From Lewinellaceae bacterium (lineage in GTDB: Bacteria; Bacteroidota; Bacteroidia; Chitinophagales; Saprospiraceae), in contig JACJYC010000003.1 in NCBI GenBank assembly GCA_020636325.1, forward strand, positions 124,001-188,000: DNA of 64,000 nucleotides, given 5' to 3'. A program made the translations under genes and the position numbers. This document shows positions 18,643 to 26,868 of this stretch, in pieces (the stretch's first letter is position 1; every line of letters begins with the position of its first letter). The notes under the pieces were generated by a model. That model did not search any database and was not told where the DNA came from. It saw nothing but the letters and a program-made list of their open reading frames with translations.

Positions 18643-19140
18643 ATGAACAAAATGCTCCTATTTGCTATCCTTTCAGCCGGTTTTTCCCTCTGTTTGTCAA
18701 CGGCTTTTGCCCAGACCAACCCCGAGCAGATCCGGATGAAGGCCTATACGCGCAGCGACGGCGCCTATGCCAGGCCGTATTTCCGGACCGCCCCGCAGCT
18801 CAATACCAGCGATCAGTACGCCGCCCGTTCCGCCGCAACCGGACTGGCCGGCATTCCGGGCTGGATGGACAAGGGCAGCAAGTTCAATACCTTGTTTTAT
18901 GCGGATTACGTGATCGGCAGCGGTCCCGCCTCCCCTATCCCTCGGTTTTCCGACCGGATCTACGTGGAAGACGAATTCGGCGTATTGTCCAGCTATATCG
19001 TGCAGGAGGATACGCGAACGTACAAAGTGTACAACACAGCCGACCAGCATATCCTGTACCTGTCGGTGACCCACGAGGGCGAGTGGCGGCTGTACGACCT
19101 GTACGGGCGGATGATCAAGATGCTGTTTTTGGCGGAGTGA
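18643..19140 (+). CDS. Small secreted protein of unknown function
   Basis: 165 aa. A signal peptide of about 23 residues ends in AFA. The mature start contains KAYTRSDGAYARPYFRTAP, a version of the Y-x-R-x-DGTYV-x-P-H-x-RT motif found in many small Bacteroidota exported proteins. The C-terminal part (VYNTADQHILYLSVTHEG) has a beta pattern. No sorting domain is visible. Its stop codon sits directly before a GAGGAATT octamer array. Confidence 0.7.
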   Translation: MNKMLLFAILSAGFSLCLSTAFAQTNPEQIRMKAYTRSDGAYARPYFRTAPQLNTSDQYAARSAATGLAGIPGWMDKGSKFNTLFYADYVIGSGPASPIPRFSDRIYVEDEFGVLSSYIVQEDTRTYKVYNTADQHILYLSVTHEGEWRLYDLYGRMIKMLFLAE

Positions 19141-19197
19141 GGGGGGGATTGAGGAATTGAGGAATTGAGGAATTGAGGAACTGAGGAATCGAGGAAT
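19141..19197. repeat. 8-bp tandem array (GAGGAATT)
   Basis: About six copies of gaggaatt/gaggaatc follow the stop codon of the preceding gene. They are followed by a module (cctccgctcttttggagctgcg) that also appears beside the octamers near 24140. Confidence 0.85.
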
Positions 19198-19368
19198 TGC
19201 TGCCTCCGCTCTTTTGGAGCTGCGACGGCCGGAGGAGGAACTGAGCCGGGGATGCGGGCGGATTACTAAGCGAGACCGGCCCCAAGGACGGGCCGATTGG
19301 TAAGCCTGCGCGGGTGTGCCTGATTGCCGGTTTTCAGGATAAAACCTGAACAAATGGGAATAGCACCC

Positions 19369-19376
19369 TATCTTTG
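19369..19376 (+). promoter_or_regulatory. -7 promoter box TATCTTTG
   Basis: Exact consensus, 181 bp upstream of the acetylesterase ATG. The 43-bp repeat array lies between this box and the start codon, so it would be in the 5' leader. Confidence 0.55.
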
Positions 19377-19387
19377 CCTTCAAGGCA

Positions 19388-19545
19388 ACACAAACCTCAG
19401 CGCCCTGAGTGCCCTAAGTGGTCCCCAACAACACAAACCTCAGTGCCCTGAGTGCCCTAAGTGGTCCGCAACAACACAAACCTCAGTGCCCTGAGTGCCC
19501 TAAGTGGTCTCCAACAACACAAACCTCAGTGCCCTGAGTGATCTA
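19388..19545. repeat. 43-bp tandem repeat, 3.6 copies
   Basis: The word acacaaacct recurs at 19388, 19431, 19474 and 19517, a period of exactly 43 bp. Each full unit contains AGTGCCCTAAGTGGTCC (or a close variant), the reverse complement of the core of the 2334-3243 array. Confidence 0.9.
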
Positions 19546-19556
19546 ACACCATCAAC

Positions 19557-20957
19557 ATGAAAAATCACCTGCACGGTCTCACAACCGCCATCCTCCTCAG
19601 CTTCATCGCCCCGGCCTGCGCCATGGCCAATGTCACCCTCCCCCAAATTTTCAACGATCATATGGTCCTGCAACAAAGATCCGAAATCACCGTCTGGGGC
19701 TGGGGCAAACCGCGCGAAGAGATCTCCGTGACCACATCCTGGGACAACCATACCGAAAAAACCGTCGCCGACAGCGAGTCCAACTGGCAGGTCAAGGTGC
19801 AGACCCCCGCAGCGGGCGGCCCGTTCACCATTACCATCAAAGGCTACAACACCATCGAATTAACCGATATCCTGATCGGGGAGGTCTGGCTCTGTTCCGG
19901 CCAATCCAACATGGAATGGACGCCCGCAGCCGGTGTTGAAGGCGGCGAGGAGGCCATCCGCACCGCCGACCAGCCCAGGATCCGCCTGTTCACCGTCAAC
20001 AACCGAACGGCATCCGACCCGCAAATCGACCTGAAGGGCGACTGGAGCGTTTGCACCCCGGAAACCATGAAGCATTTCAGCGCCGTCGGCTACTTCTTTG
20101 CACGTCGCCTGCGCGAAGAGATGGACGTCCCCATCGGGCTCATCAACAGCAGTTGGGGCGGCACCCCCGTTGAGGTCTGGATGAATGCCAAGGTGATTGC
20201 CGAAGATCCGGTTTTGGCGCAATCCGCGGCCAAACTCACGCCCGTGCCCTGGGGGCCGGTCAAACCCGGCAGGGCCTACAACGCCATGATCGCCCCGCTG
20301 ATCCCCTTCCGCATCGCGGGCGCCCTCTGGTACCAGGGAGAAGCCAATACCGCCAACGGCGACACGTATGCCGAGATGCTCAACGCCATGATCACGAGCT
20401 GGCGAAAAGAATGGGGTGTTGACTTCCCGTTCTTATACGTCCAGATCGCACCTTACGAATACGGCAAACCGGAAGAAGGGGTCGTGGTTCGCGACGAACA
20501 GCGCCAGGCCCTGGCGACCCCCAATACCGCCATGGTAGTGATCAGCGATATCGGCAACATCAAGGATATCCACCCCCGCAACAAGATCGACGTGGGCACA
20601 AGGCTGGCCAACTGGGCGCTGACCAAGGCCTACGGCAAAGCAGGCATTCCGGTCTCCGGCCCGCTGTTCCGGGAAGCCAAAGCCGAAGGAAAAAAGGTGC
20701 GCATTTACTTCGATTATGCCGAGAACGGGCTATTTGCCAAGGGCGACGGCGAGGTCGGTTTGTTTGAACTGGCCGGCGAGGACGGCCATTTCGTTCCGGC
20801 CGAAGCCACCATTGCCGGCACGACCGTCGTGGTCAAAGCCAGGGGCATCCGCAGGCCTACCGCCGTCCGTTTCGCCTGGAGCAACACCGCCGAGCCCAAT
20901 CTGGTGAACAAGGAAGGGCTGCCGGCATCGTGTTTTAAAATTTATTTGAAGGATTGA
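19557..20957 (+). CDS. Sialate O-acetylesterase-like SGNH hydrolase
   Basis: 466 aa with a signal peptide (cleavage near AMA-NV). It belongs to the SASA/DUF303 carbohydrate esterase group. Block I nucleophile: CSGQSNM (Ser117). Asn/Gly blocks: NSSWGGTPVEVW and LWYQGEANT. Asp/His pair: DIHP (Asp337, His339). It removes acetyl groups from sugars such as sialic acids or xylan-type substrates, in the periplasm or at the surface. It is not next to the Sus operon but is in the same direction. Its end carries two copies of gaaggatt (20948-20963), one of which contains the stop codon. Confidence 0.9.
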   Translation: MKNHLHGLTTAILLSFIAPACAMANVTLPQIFNDHMVLQQRSEITVWGWGKPREEISVTTSWDNHTEKTVADSESNWQVKVQTPAAGGPFTITIKGYNTIELTDILIGEVWLCSGQSNMEWTPAAGVEGGEEAIRTADQPRIRLFTVNNRTASDPQIDLKGDWSVCTPETMKHFSAVGYFFARRLREEMDVPIGLINSSWGGTPVEVWMNAKVIAEDPVLAQSAAKLTPVPWGPVKPGRAYNAMIAPLIPFRIAGALWYQGEANTANGDTYAEMLNAMITSWRKEWGVDFPFLYVQIAPYEYGKPEEGVVVRDEQRQALATPNTAMVVISDIGNIKDIHPRNKIDVGTRLANWALTKAYGKAGIPVSGPLFREAKAEGKKVRIYFDYAENGLFAKGDGEVGLFELAGEDGHFVPAEATIAGTTVVVKARGIRRPTAVRFAWSNTAEPNLVNKEGLPASCFKIYLKD

Positions 20958-21565
20958 AGGATTTTATAAATTTTTTGAGTTTTATTTTCAAATTTGCAAA
21001 CTATTCATTATATTTGTATCCTCATCGGTAATCTACCGGTGCGTATCGCATCGGATTTTCATTTCTTGAATGTGCAACCCGCGTTTCCGGGAAATCATCG
21101 TCGTAATTTTCTTTTTGCCGGCACCAGGCGGTCATTCAGCCGCAAACCGTTTTCTGCGCATACCGGTCAAAGGACCGGAACGGGCGAAGTATGCCTTATG
21201 CGAGCCGAAGCGGGATTTGGCGAGGTCGGCAGGCCGGTGGGTGGGTTCCCACCCCTGGCCGTCAGGCCGGTTTTTGGCCCTGCCCCACCCCGATGTTGCC
21301 TGAGCCGTTGGCACCCGCTCAAATAATATGCCCAACAAATCTCAATTCGCTGTAATTTTACCGGATAATTGCATCATCCTTTACCCAATCAAACAGCAAG
21401 TCGCATACAAGTGAAATTCAACAATCCTGCTGATGCCGCCAAACCTCCGCCCCGTCAGCGTTGACCAGCCGATCAGCCGGCCTCGCGCCGCCGCCATTCT
21501 TCGGCTGTCCGATCCTTCATCCTACCCATTTTCCGACATTGTTTTTTCATCAACCTCCTAGCTCG
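20958..21565. other. Long leader/intergenic region before the ATP-grasp genes
   Basis: No convincing gene in 600 bp. A TATATTTG box lies at 21009-21016. Palindromic GC-rich segments follow (GGTGGGTGGGTTCCCACCC near 21236, and ctGGCCgtcaGGCCgg near 21257). If the box is the promoter of the ATP-grasp pair, the 5' leader would be about 550 nt long, which suggests either a structured leader or an unseen closer promoter. Confidence 0.45.
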
Positions 21566-22705
21566 ATGCCGATCCAACTTGTCTGGGACCATTACAAGGT
21601 CTGGATTTTGACGCCTGAAGTGGACAATCCCGATCCGCATATCCAGGTCTACTACGATTTTTCCGAAAGCCTGGAAGAGCATACCCGGATATTCAGCGCG
21701 CTGGGACTGGAATGGGAATGGTTGCCGGTCAGGCTGCGCAACCTGAAGCGCCGGATAGCCCGCATTCAACCCAAGTCAGCCGGAAAAACACCTTTGGTTT
21801 TCAACCTCTGCGACGGCGATGAGGTCAACGGCGCTCCGGGCATCTCGGTGATCCGTGAATTGGACCGCCGCCGGCTGATCTACACAGGCGCCGACTCAGC
21901 TTTCTACGACCTGACGAGCTCCAAAATACCGATGAAAAGCCTGTTCGACCAATGCGGGCTTCCTACGCCGGCCTGGGAGGTCATTGACCCCAGCTGCCGC
22001 AATTTATCCGGCATTTTCGACAGGCTGGGCCGCCCGCTGATCATCAAACCGGCCGTTTCCGGCGGCAGCATGGGCCTGAGCGCCGCCAACGTGGTCGCAG
22101 ATGAAAAAGGGTTGACAGCTTGCCTGCAATCGCTCAAAAACGGATACCGCGGCTGGCAACTGACCACAGGCGGAATCATCGCCGAACGGTTCATAACAGG
22201 CCGCGAATTCACGGTGTTGCTGGTCGGTTCGGCCGCCCAACCGGAAAATATCCTCTGCTATCCGGCAGCCGAACGGATTTTCCCCGATTTTTTGCCGGAA
22301 ACCGAGCAGTTTCTCTCCTTCGACGGCAACTGGGGTTTGTACGAAGACGATTCCAGGGGTTGCATCGAAGGGCCTTTCTACCGTTACCTGGCGCCCGAAC
22401 CGGAAATCCGCGCCAGAGCCGAACAGCTGAGCCTGGCCGCCTATCTCGCAACAGGCGGCACGGGCTACGGCCGCGTAGACCTGCGTATGGACAAAACGAC
22501 CGGGCAGCTTTTCGTGCTGGAGGTCAACGCCCAATGCGGATTGAGCGCCGACGAACAAAACGCCTCCGTAGGCGCCATCCTGCGGCTGGCCGGAAAAAGC
22601 TTCCAACAGTTGCATACCGAGATCATGCAAGATGCCGTTAACCGCATTCCAAACCGTCCTTCAAGTCCCTTAACCTATGCTCAAAGTCTGCGTTCTCCAA
22701 CCTGA
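21566..22705 (+). CDS. ATP-grasp ligase, D-Ala-D-Ala ligase-like
   Basis: 379 aa from the ATG at 21566 (MPIQLVWDHYKVW); upstream in-frame codons from 21461 look non-coding. The fold is that of carboxylate-amine ligases that activate a carboxyl group as acyl-phosphate with ATP. Seen: P-loop-like strand RPLIIKPAVSGGSMG (Lys161), IIAERFITGREFTVLLVG (Glu207), and GYGRVDLRMDKTTGQLFVLEVNAQCG with Asp305, Glu319 and Asn321 as Mg ligands. It is not ordinary Ddl: Ddl substrate-loop sequences are missing and an insert (about 235-275) is rich in acidic and aromatic residues. It overlaps the next gene by 29 bp. It probably forms a peptide-like bond on an unknown substrate. Confidence 0.85.
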   Translation: MPIQLVWDHYKVWILTPEVDNPDPHIQVYYDFSESLEEHTRIFSALGLEWEWLPVRLRNLKRRIARIQPKSAGKTPLVFNLCDGDEVNGAPGISVIRELDRRRLIYTGADSAFYDLTSSKIPMKSLFDQCGLPTPAWEVIDPSCRNLSGIFDRLGRPLIIKPAVSGGSMGLSAANVVADEKGLTACLQSLKNGYRGWQLTTGGIIAERFITGREFTVLLVGSAAQPENILCYPAAERIFPDFLPETEQFLSFDGNWGLYEDDSRGCIEGPFYRYLAPEPEIRARAEQLSLAAYLATGGTGYGRVDLRMDKTTGQLFVLEVNAQCGLSADEQNASVGAILRLAGKSFQQLHTEIMQDAVNRIPNRPSSPLTYAQSLRSPT

Positions 22706-24134
22706 CTATTCCACCACCGGTGTCGATTACCAATATTATGATCCGCCCAGAAACTTGTCGCCGCTGATGCCGGATGCCGCGGTTGATCACGTTTTTTTGA
22801 ATAAGCTGACCACCTACCGGCAACTGCGGGAGCTCGGCAAAAAAGGATACGACATCTTTGTCAACCTCTGCGAAGGGTACCTCGATTGGGAAATCCCTTC
22901 CATCGACGTCATACAGGCCATGGAACTGCTGAACCTGCCCTTCACCGGGCCGGATTCCCGGTTGTATGACCCGCCCAAACCGCTGATGAAATACGTGGCC
23001 TATTGCGCGGGGGTCAATACGCCGGCATATCATCTGGTGCGGGATATAGCGGATGCCGATCAGATCCGCGAAACGGATTATCCCCTGTTTGTCAAACCGG
23101 CAAAAGCGGGCGACAGCCTGGGCGTCGACGAGCACGCCAGGGTCGAAAACCGGTCGGAACTGCTGGCCCAAATAACCCGGTTATTGCCCGAGTACGACGA
23201 ATTGCTGGTAGAAGCTTATATCCCGGGCCGGGAATTTACAGTACTGGTTGCGGCCGATCCGCTGCCTGAAAAAACCTGCAGGTCCTTCAAACCGGTGGAA
23301 TACCGCTTTCCGGCCGGCCTTTCCTTTAAAACCTATGCCCTGAAGACCTCCGAATTGCATCCCGACTGTAATTATCCCTGCGAAGACCCCGGGCTGGAAG
23401 GGGTGCTCAGAACAGCAGCCGAACGGATCTTCCGGGAATTCGGCGGCAAGGGATACGCCCGGCTCGACTTCCGGGTGAACGACCGCAACGAGGTTTATTT
23501 TCTGGAGATCAATTTCACCTGCTCCGTTTTTTATGTCGACGGTTATGAAGGCTCCGCTGATTTCATCCTGCGCTTTGACGGCATCGGCCAGGCCGGTTTC
23601 CTTCGGCATATCATCGCAGAGGGGATATCCCGACACAAGGCGCAGCAAAAAAAATATTACGTCCGGGGAAATTCCATTGCCGGTTTCGGGATTTGCGCAG
23701 TCCGCGACCTGCAGGCCGGGGAGATCATTTTCAAGGGAGAGGAACGCGCCTGGCGGATCGTTACGCGCCGTCATGTGGAAAGCCATTGGTCGGAACGGGA
23801 CAAGGATTTTTTCCGCCGTTACGCCTGGCCGGTCAGCAACGAAGTGTTTGTCCTTTGGGACGATTCACCCGAAAACTGGGCGCCGCAAAACCACAGCTGC
23901 CGGGCCAATACGGGGTATGACGGCCTCAATGTGGTTGCCCTCAGGGACATTCGCATGCATGAAGAGCTCACGCTGGATTATGCCCAATTCCTGGATGAGC
24001 ATGCCGAGCCGTTCGTCTGCAACTGCGGCGCTCCCGGTTGCCGCGGGCTGGTCAGCGGCATTCCCGGTAATTCGGTGACCCGGCGGGAAGAGGCCAGGTT
24101 GAAGACGGAAGGAGATGGTTTGGTGGTTTGGTGA
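22677..24134 (+). CDS. ATP-grasp ligase fused to SET-domain methyltransferase
   Basis: 485 aa. Residues 1 to about 315 are an ATP-grasp ligase: YPLFVKPAKAGDSLGV (Lys140), LLVEAYIPGREFTVLV, GYARLDFRVNDRNEVYFLEIN (Asp264, Glu277, Asn279). Residues about 326-458 are a SET domain: GNSIAGFGICAVRDLQAGE, NHSCRAN (405-411), HEELTLDY (Tyr435). A post-SET CxCx4C follows (Cys448, Cys450, Cys455) which, with Cys408, gives the four zinc ligands known from eukaryotic SET methyltransferases. The SET domain would use S-adenosylmethionine to methylate a lysine or another amine. The start at 22677 lies inside the previous gene (29-bp overlap), so translation is probably coupled. Both domains appear intact. The substrate is unknown. 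Confidence 0.88.
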   Translation: MLKVCVLQPDYSTTGVDYQYYDPPRNLSPLMPDAAVDHVFLNKLTTYRQLRELGKKGYDIFVNLCEGYLDWEIPSIDVIQAMELLNLPFTGPDSRLYDPPKPLMKYVAYCAGVNTPAYHLVRDIADADQIRETDYPLFVKPAKAGDSLGVDEHARVENRSELLAQITRLLPEYDELLVEAYIPGREFTVLVAADPLPEKTCRSFKPVEYRFPAGLSFKTYALKTSELHPDCNYPCEDPGLEGVLRTAAERIFREFGGKGYARLDFRVNDRNEVYFLEINFTCSVFYVDGYEGSADFILRFDGIGQAGFLRHIIAEGISRHKAQQKKYYVRGNSIAGFGICAVRDLQAGEIIFKGEERAWRIVTRRHVESHWSERDKDFFRRYAWPVSNEVFVLWDDSPENWAPQNHSCRANTGYDGLNVVALRDIRMHEELTLDYAQFLDEHAEPFVCNCGAPGCRGLVSGIPGNSVTRREEARLKTEGDGLVVW

Positions 24135-24265
24135 TTTGCCGCCTTCGCTCTTTCGGAGCTACGGCCGCCGGAGGTTGATTTGAATCAATCGAGGAATCGA
24201 GGAATCGAGGAATCGAAGAATCGAACAATCGACCACGCCGCGGCGTGGCGAATCAATCGAATCCA
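24117..24265. repeat. Composite repeat: octamers, GC module and 16-bp palindrome
   Basis: Two copies of GGTTTGGT (24117-24132) supply the last codons of the ATP-grasp-SET gene. Next is the module gccttcgctctttcggagct, then gaggaatc octamers (about 24189-24220), then the palindrome CCACGCCGCGGCGTGG (24233-24248) and cgaatcaatcga. This is the inverted counterpart of the element at 877-989. Confidence 0.88.
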
Positions 24266-24289
24266 TTTAATAATTGAACTATTTATCCC

Positions 24290-24297
24290 TAATTTTG
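24290..24297 (+). promoter_or_regulatory. -7 promoter box TAATTTTG for mutS2
   Basis: Exact TAnnTTTG match 41 bp before the mutS2 ATG, directly downstream of the composite repeat. Confidence 0.6.
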
Positions 24298-24338
24298 CTT
24301 TTCACTTTTGGAACTGACCTGTACAAGCGCGATTGACT

Positions 24339-26723
24339 ATGGAACTTGAACCAAAAGACCTGTTCGAGAAACTGGAATTTGATAAGATACTGGCACTGGT
24401 AAAACGGGAATGCCTGGGTGAATTAGGGAAGGAAGCGATCGGAAAACTGGGCCCGTCCGGCAATCTGCTCTGGATAAAGGCCCGGTTGGAGGAGGTCCAC
24501 GTCTTTAAACAATCGGTGGAAAGAAACGACCCATTCCCGCTCAGGGCCTACGAAGACCTCTCTGAAGACCTGTCGATGCTGGAGATCGAAGGCTATGTGC
24601 TGCCTGTCGAAGGGCTCCAACGGATCAACAATACCCTGCAGATCATCTCCCGGATTTTCAAGTATTTCAACCGGAAGCGGCAGGAGGATTATCCGGTCCT
24701 GTACGCTATTGTCCAGAAACTGGAGTTTGACGAGGAGCTGTCCAAGGCCATCGAAAAAGTGATCGACGAGGAAGGCAATATCCGGCCCGACGCCTCCCCG
24801 GAACTGATGAAGATCAGCAAGGGGATCCTTTCCAAGCAAAAGGAACTGGACCGGCTGTTCCGCATCATCGTCAACGAATACCGCTCCAAGGGCTGGCTGA
24901 CGGATAACGTGGAGACCTTCCGGAACAACCGCCGCGTGCTCAGCGTGCCGGCCGAACACAAGCGCAAGATCCGCGGCATCATACACGACGAATCGGCCAC
25001 CGGTAAAACGGCCTTCATCGAACCTGACGGGGTGATCGCGATCAACAACGATATCTTTGACCTGGAACAGGAATACAAGCGCGAAATTTACCGCATTCTC
25101 AAGGCGCTCAGCGCTACGCTCAGCCCCTATACCGAACATTTGGCGGCCTATCAGGAAACCATTGTCCGCGTGGATCAGATACAGGCCAAGGCGCGCCTGG
25201 CCGCCCAGATGAACGGCTATGCGCCCAATATGGTGGACCGGCCCCATTTCGGTATTCTGAAGGGGTTCCATCCTTTGCTTTTCCTCAAGAACAAGGCTGC
25301 CGGAAAAAAGACCGTGCCTTTCGACCTGTCGCTGATCCCGCCCAACCGGTTGCTCGTGCTCAGCGGGCCGAATGCCGGCGGCAAATCGGTAGCCATGAAA
25401 TCAGCGGGTCTGCTACAGCTCATGGTGCAAAGCGGGCTGCTCGTGCCGGTTAGCCCGGTATCCGAAATGGGCATTTTCGACCGCTTTTTTGCCGATATCG
25501 GCGACCAGCAATCCCTGGAAGACGACCTGAGCACCTATAGCTCAAGGCTGGCCAATGCCCGGGTTTTTCTGGAAAAGGCCGACAAGCGAACCCTGGTGCT
25601 GATCGACGAATTCGGGTCCGGCACCGACCCCAAGATCGGCGGGGCCATTGCCGAAGCCGTCCTGAAAGAACTCAACCAGCAAGGCGTTTTCGGGGTGATC
25701 ACCACCCACTATTCCAACCTCAAGGTCTTCGCGTTCAAGACCAAAGGACTGGTGAACGGCTGCATGCTGTTCGACGCCGAAAACCTGGCGCCCACTTACG
25801 AGCTCAAGGTCGGCCGGCCGGGCAGTTCCTACGCCTTTGAAATTGCAGAAAAAAGCCGGTTGGGCGACAGCGTCCTGAGCTACGCCCGCCAGAAGATCGG
25901 CAAGAATGAAAAAGCTGTGGACGAGCTGCTCATCGACCTGCAACGCGAAAAACAGGAAGTGGAAGAGATCCTGAAAGATCTGCAGGAAAAACAGCAATCG
26001 CTCGACAAGCTGATCAAGTCCTATGATCAGATGAGTGCGGAACTGGAATACAAACGGAAGAAATTCAAGCTCGAATCCAAGGAAACCGCCTTGCAGGAAA
26101 ATACCCGCACCAACCGGGAGTTTGAAAAATTGATCCGCGAGATCAAGGAACAGCAAAACCTGGAAAAAGCCAAGGAGCTTTCCGCCAAAGTCCGGGAAGA
26201 GCGCAACGAACTCGCCGAACAGGTACAGGACCTCCGCTCGGAGATCTACTACAAGCCGACCGATAAAGATAAAAAAGCCGACCCCATCCGCGAAGGCGAT
26301 TTTGTCAAGCTCAAATCCGGCAGCGCCGCCGGCCAGGTGGAATCCGTCAGCAAAAACAAGGCCGTCGTCCTGATGGGCGATATGCGCCTGACCATAAATC
26401 TGCGCGACCTGCAACACGCCCGGGAGCCGCTGGATGTGCGTTCCAGCCGCAGTGTCCAGGCCGACGTCGACCAGGCTTCCGGCTTCCAGAACAAGCTCGA
26501 TATCCGCGGCATGCGCTATGAGGAAGCCCTGAAACTCGTGGAGGACTTTGTGGATATGGCGCTGGTCTCCAACGCTCACTCCCTGCGCATCGTGCACGGC
26601 AAGGGCACCGGCATCCTGCGCAACGCCGTCCGCCAAAAATTGCGGGAATACAACGTGGACATGAAGATCTCGCATCCGGCGGCGGAATTGGGCGGTGATG
26701 GGGTGACGATTGTGGAAATGTAA
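24339..26723 (+). CDS. mutS2: Endonuclease MutS2
   Basis: 794 aa from the ATG at 24339 (MELEPKDLFEKLEFDKIL). The core and lever domains occupy the first 320 residues. The ABC-type ATPase has Walker A GPNAGGKS at 343-350, Walker B TLVLIDEFGSGTDP and signature region SLEDDLSTYSSRL. A coiled coil (about 520-630) follows, then a KOW-like segment. The last about 75 residues are a Smr nuclease domain (LDIRGMRYEEAL, RIVHGKGTGILR). MutS2 lacks the mismatch-recognition domain of MutS. It is linked to suppression of recombination and, in other bacteria, to resolving collided ribosomes. It appears to be a single-gene transcript. Confidence 0.95.
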   Translation: MELEPKDLFEKLEFDKILALVKRECLGELGKEAIGKLGPSGNLLWIKARLEEVHVFKQSVERNDPFPLRAYEDLSEDLSMLEIEGYVLPVEGLQRINNTLQIISRIFKYFNRKRQEDYPVLYAIVQKLEFDEELSKAIEKVIDEEGNIRPDASPELMKISKGILSKQKELDRLFRIIVNEYRSKGWLTDNVETFRNNRRVLSVPAEHKRKIRGIIHDESATGKTAFIEPDGVIAINNDIFDLEQEYKREIYRILKALSATLSPYTEHLAAYQETIVRVDQIQAKARLAAQMNGYAPNMVDRPHFGILKGFHPLLFLKNKAAGKKTVPFDLSLIPPNRLLVLSGPNAGGKSVAMKSAGLLQLMVQSGLLVPVSPVSEMGIFDRFFADIGDQQSLEDDLSTYSSRLANARVFLEKADKRTLVLIDEFGSGTDPKIGGAIAEAVLKELNQQGVFGVITTHYSNLKVFAFKTKGLVNGCMLFDAENLAPTYELKVGRPGSSYAFEIAEKSRLGDSVLSYARQKIGKNEKAVDELLIDLQREKQEVEEILKDLQEKQQSLDKLIKSYDQMSAELEYKRKKFKLESKETALQENTRTNREFEKLIREIKEQQNLEKAKELSAKVREERNELAEQVQDLRSEIYYKPTDKDKKADPIREGDFVKLKSGSAAGQVESVSKNKAVVLMGDMRLTINLRDLQHAREPLDVRSSRSVQADVDQASGFQNKLDIRGMRYEEALKLVEDFVDMALVSNAHSLRIVHGKGTGILRNAVRQKLREYNVDMKISHPAAELGGDGVTIVEM

Positions 26724-26868
26724 ACCACTGTAGTCTTTCAATTGAACTACTTCAAGCACCGCATGCTTGGCTTGGGCAAGCGCAGCTTAATCAAATATCT
26801 ATCAAATACAAATAGTCTTTTACACTAATAACAATCAATAATTATCATCCATTAAACAGTATTTTAAC

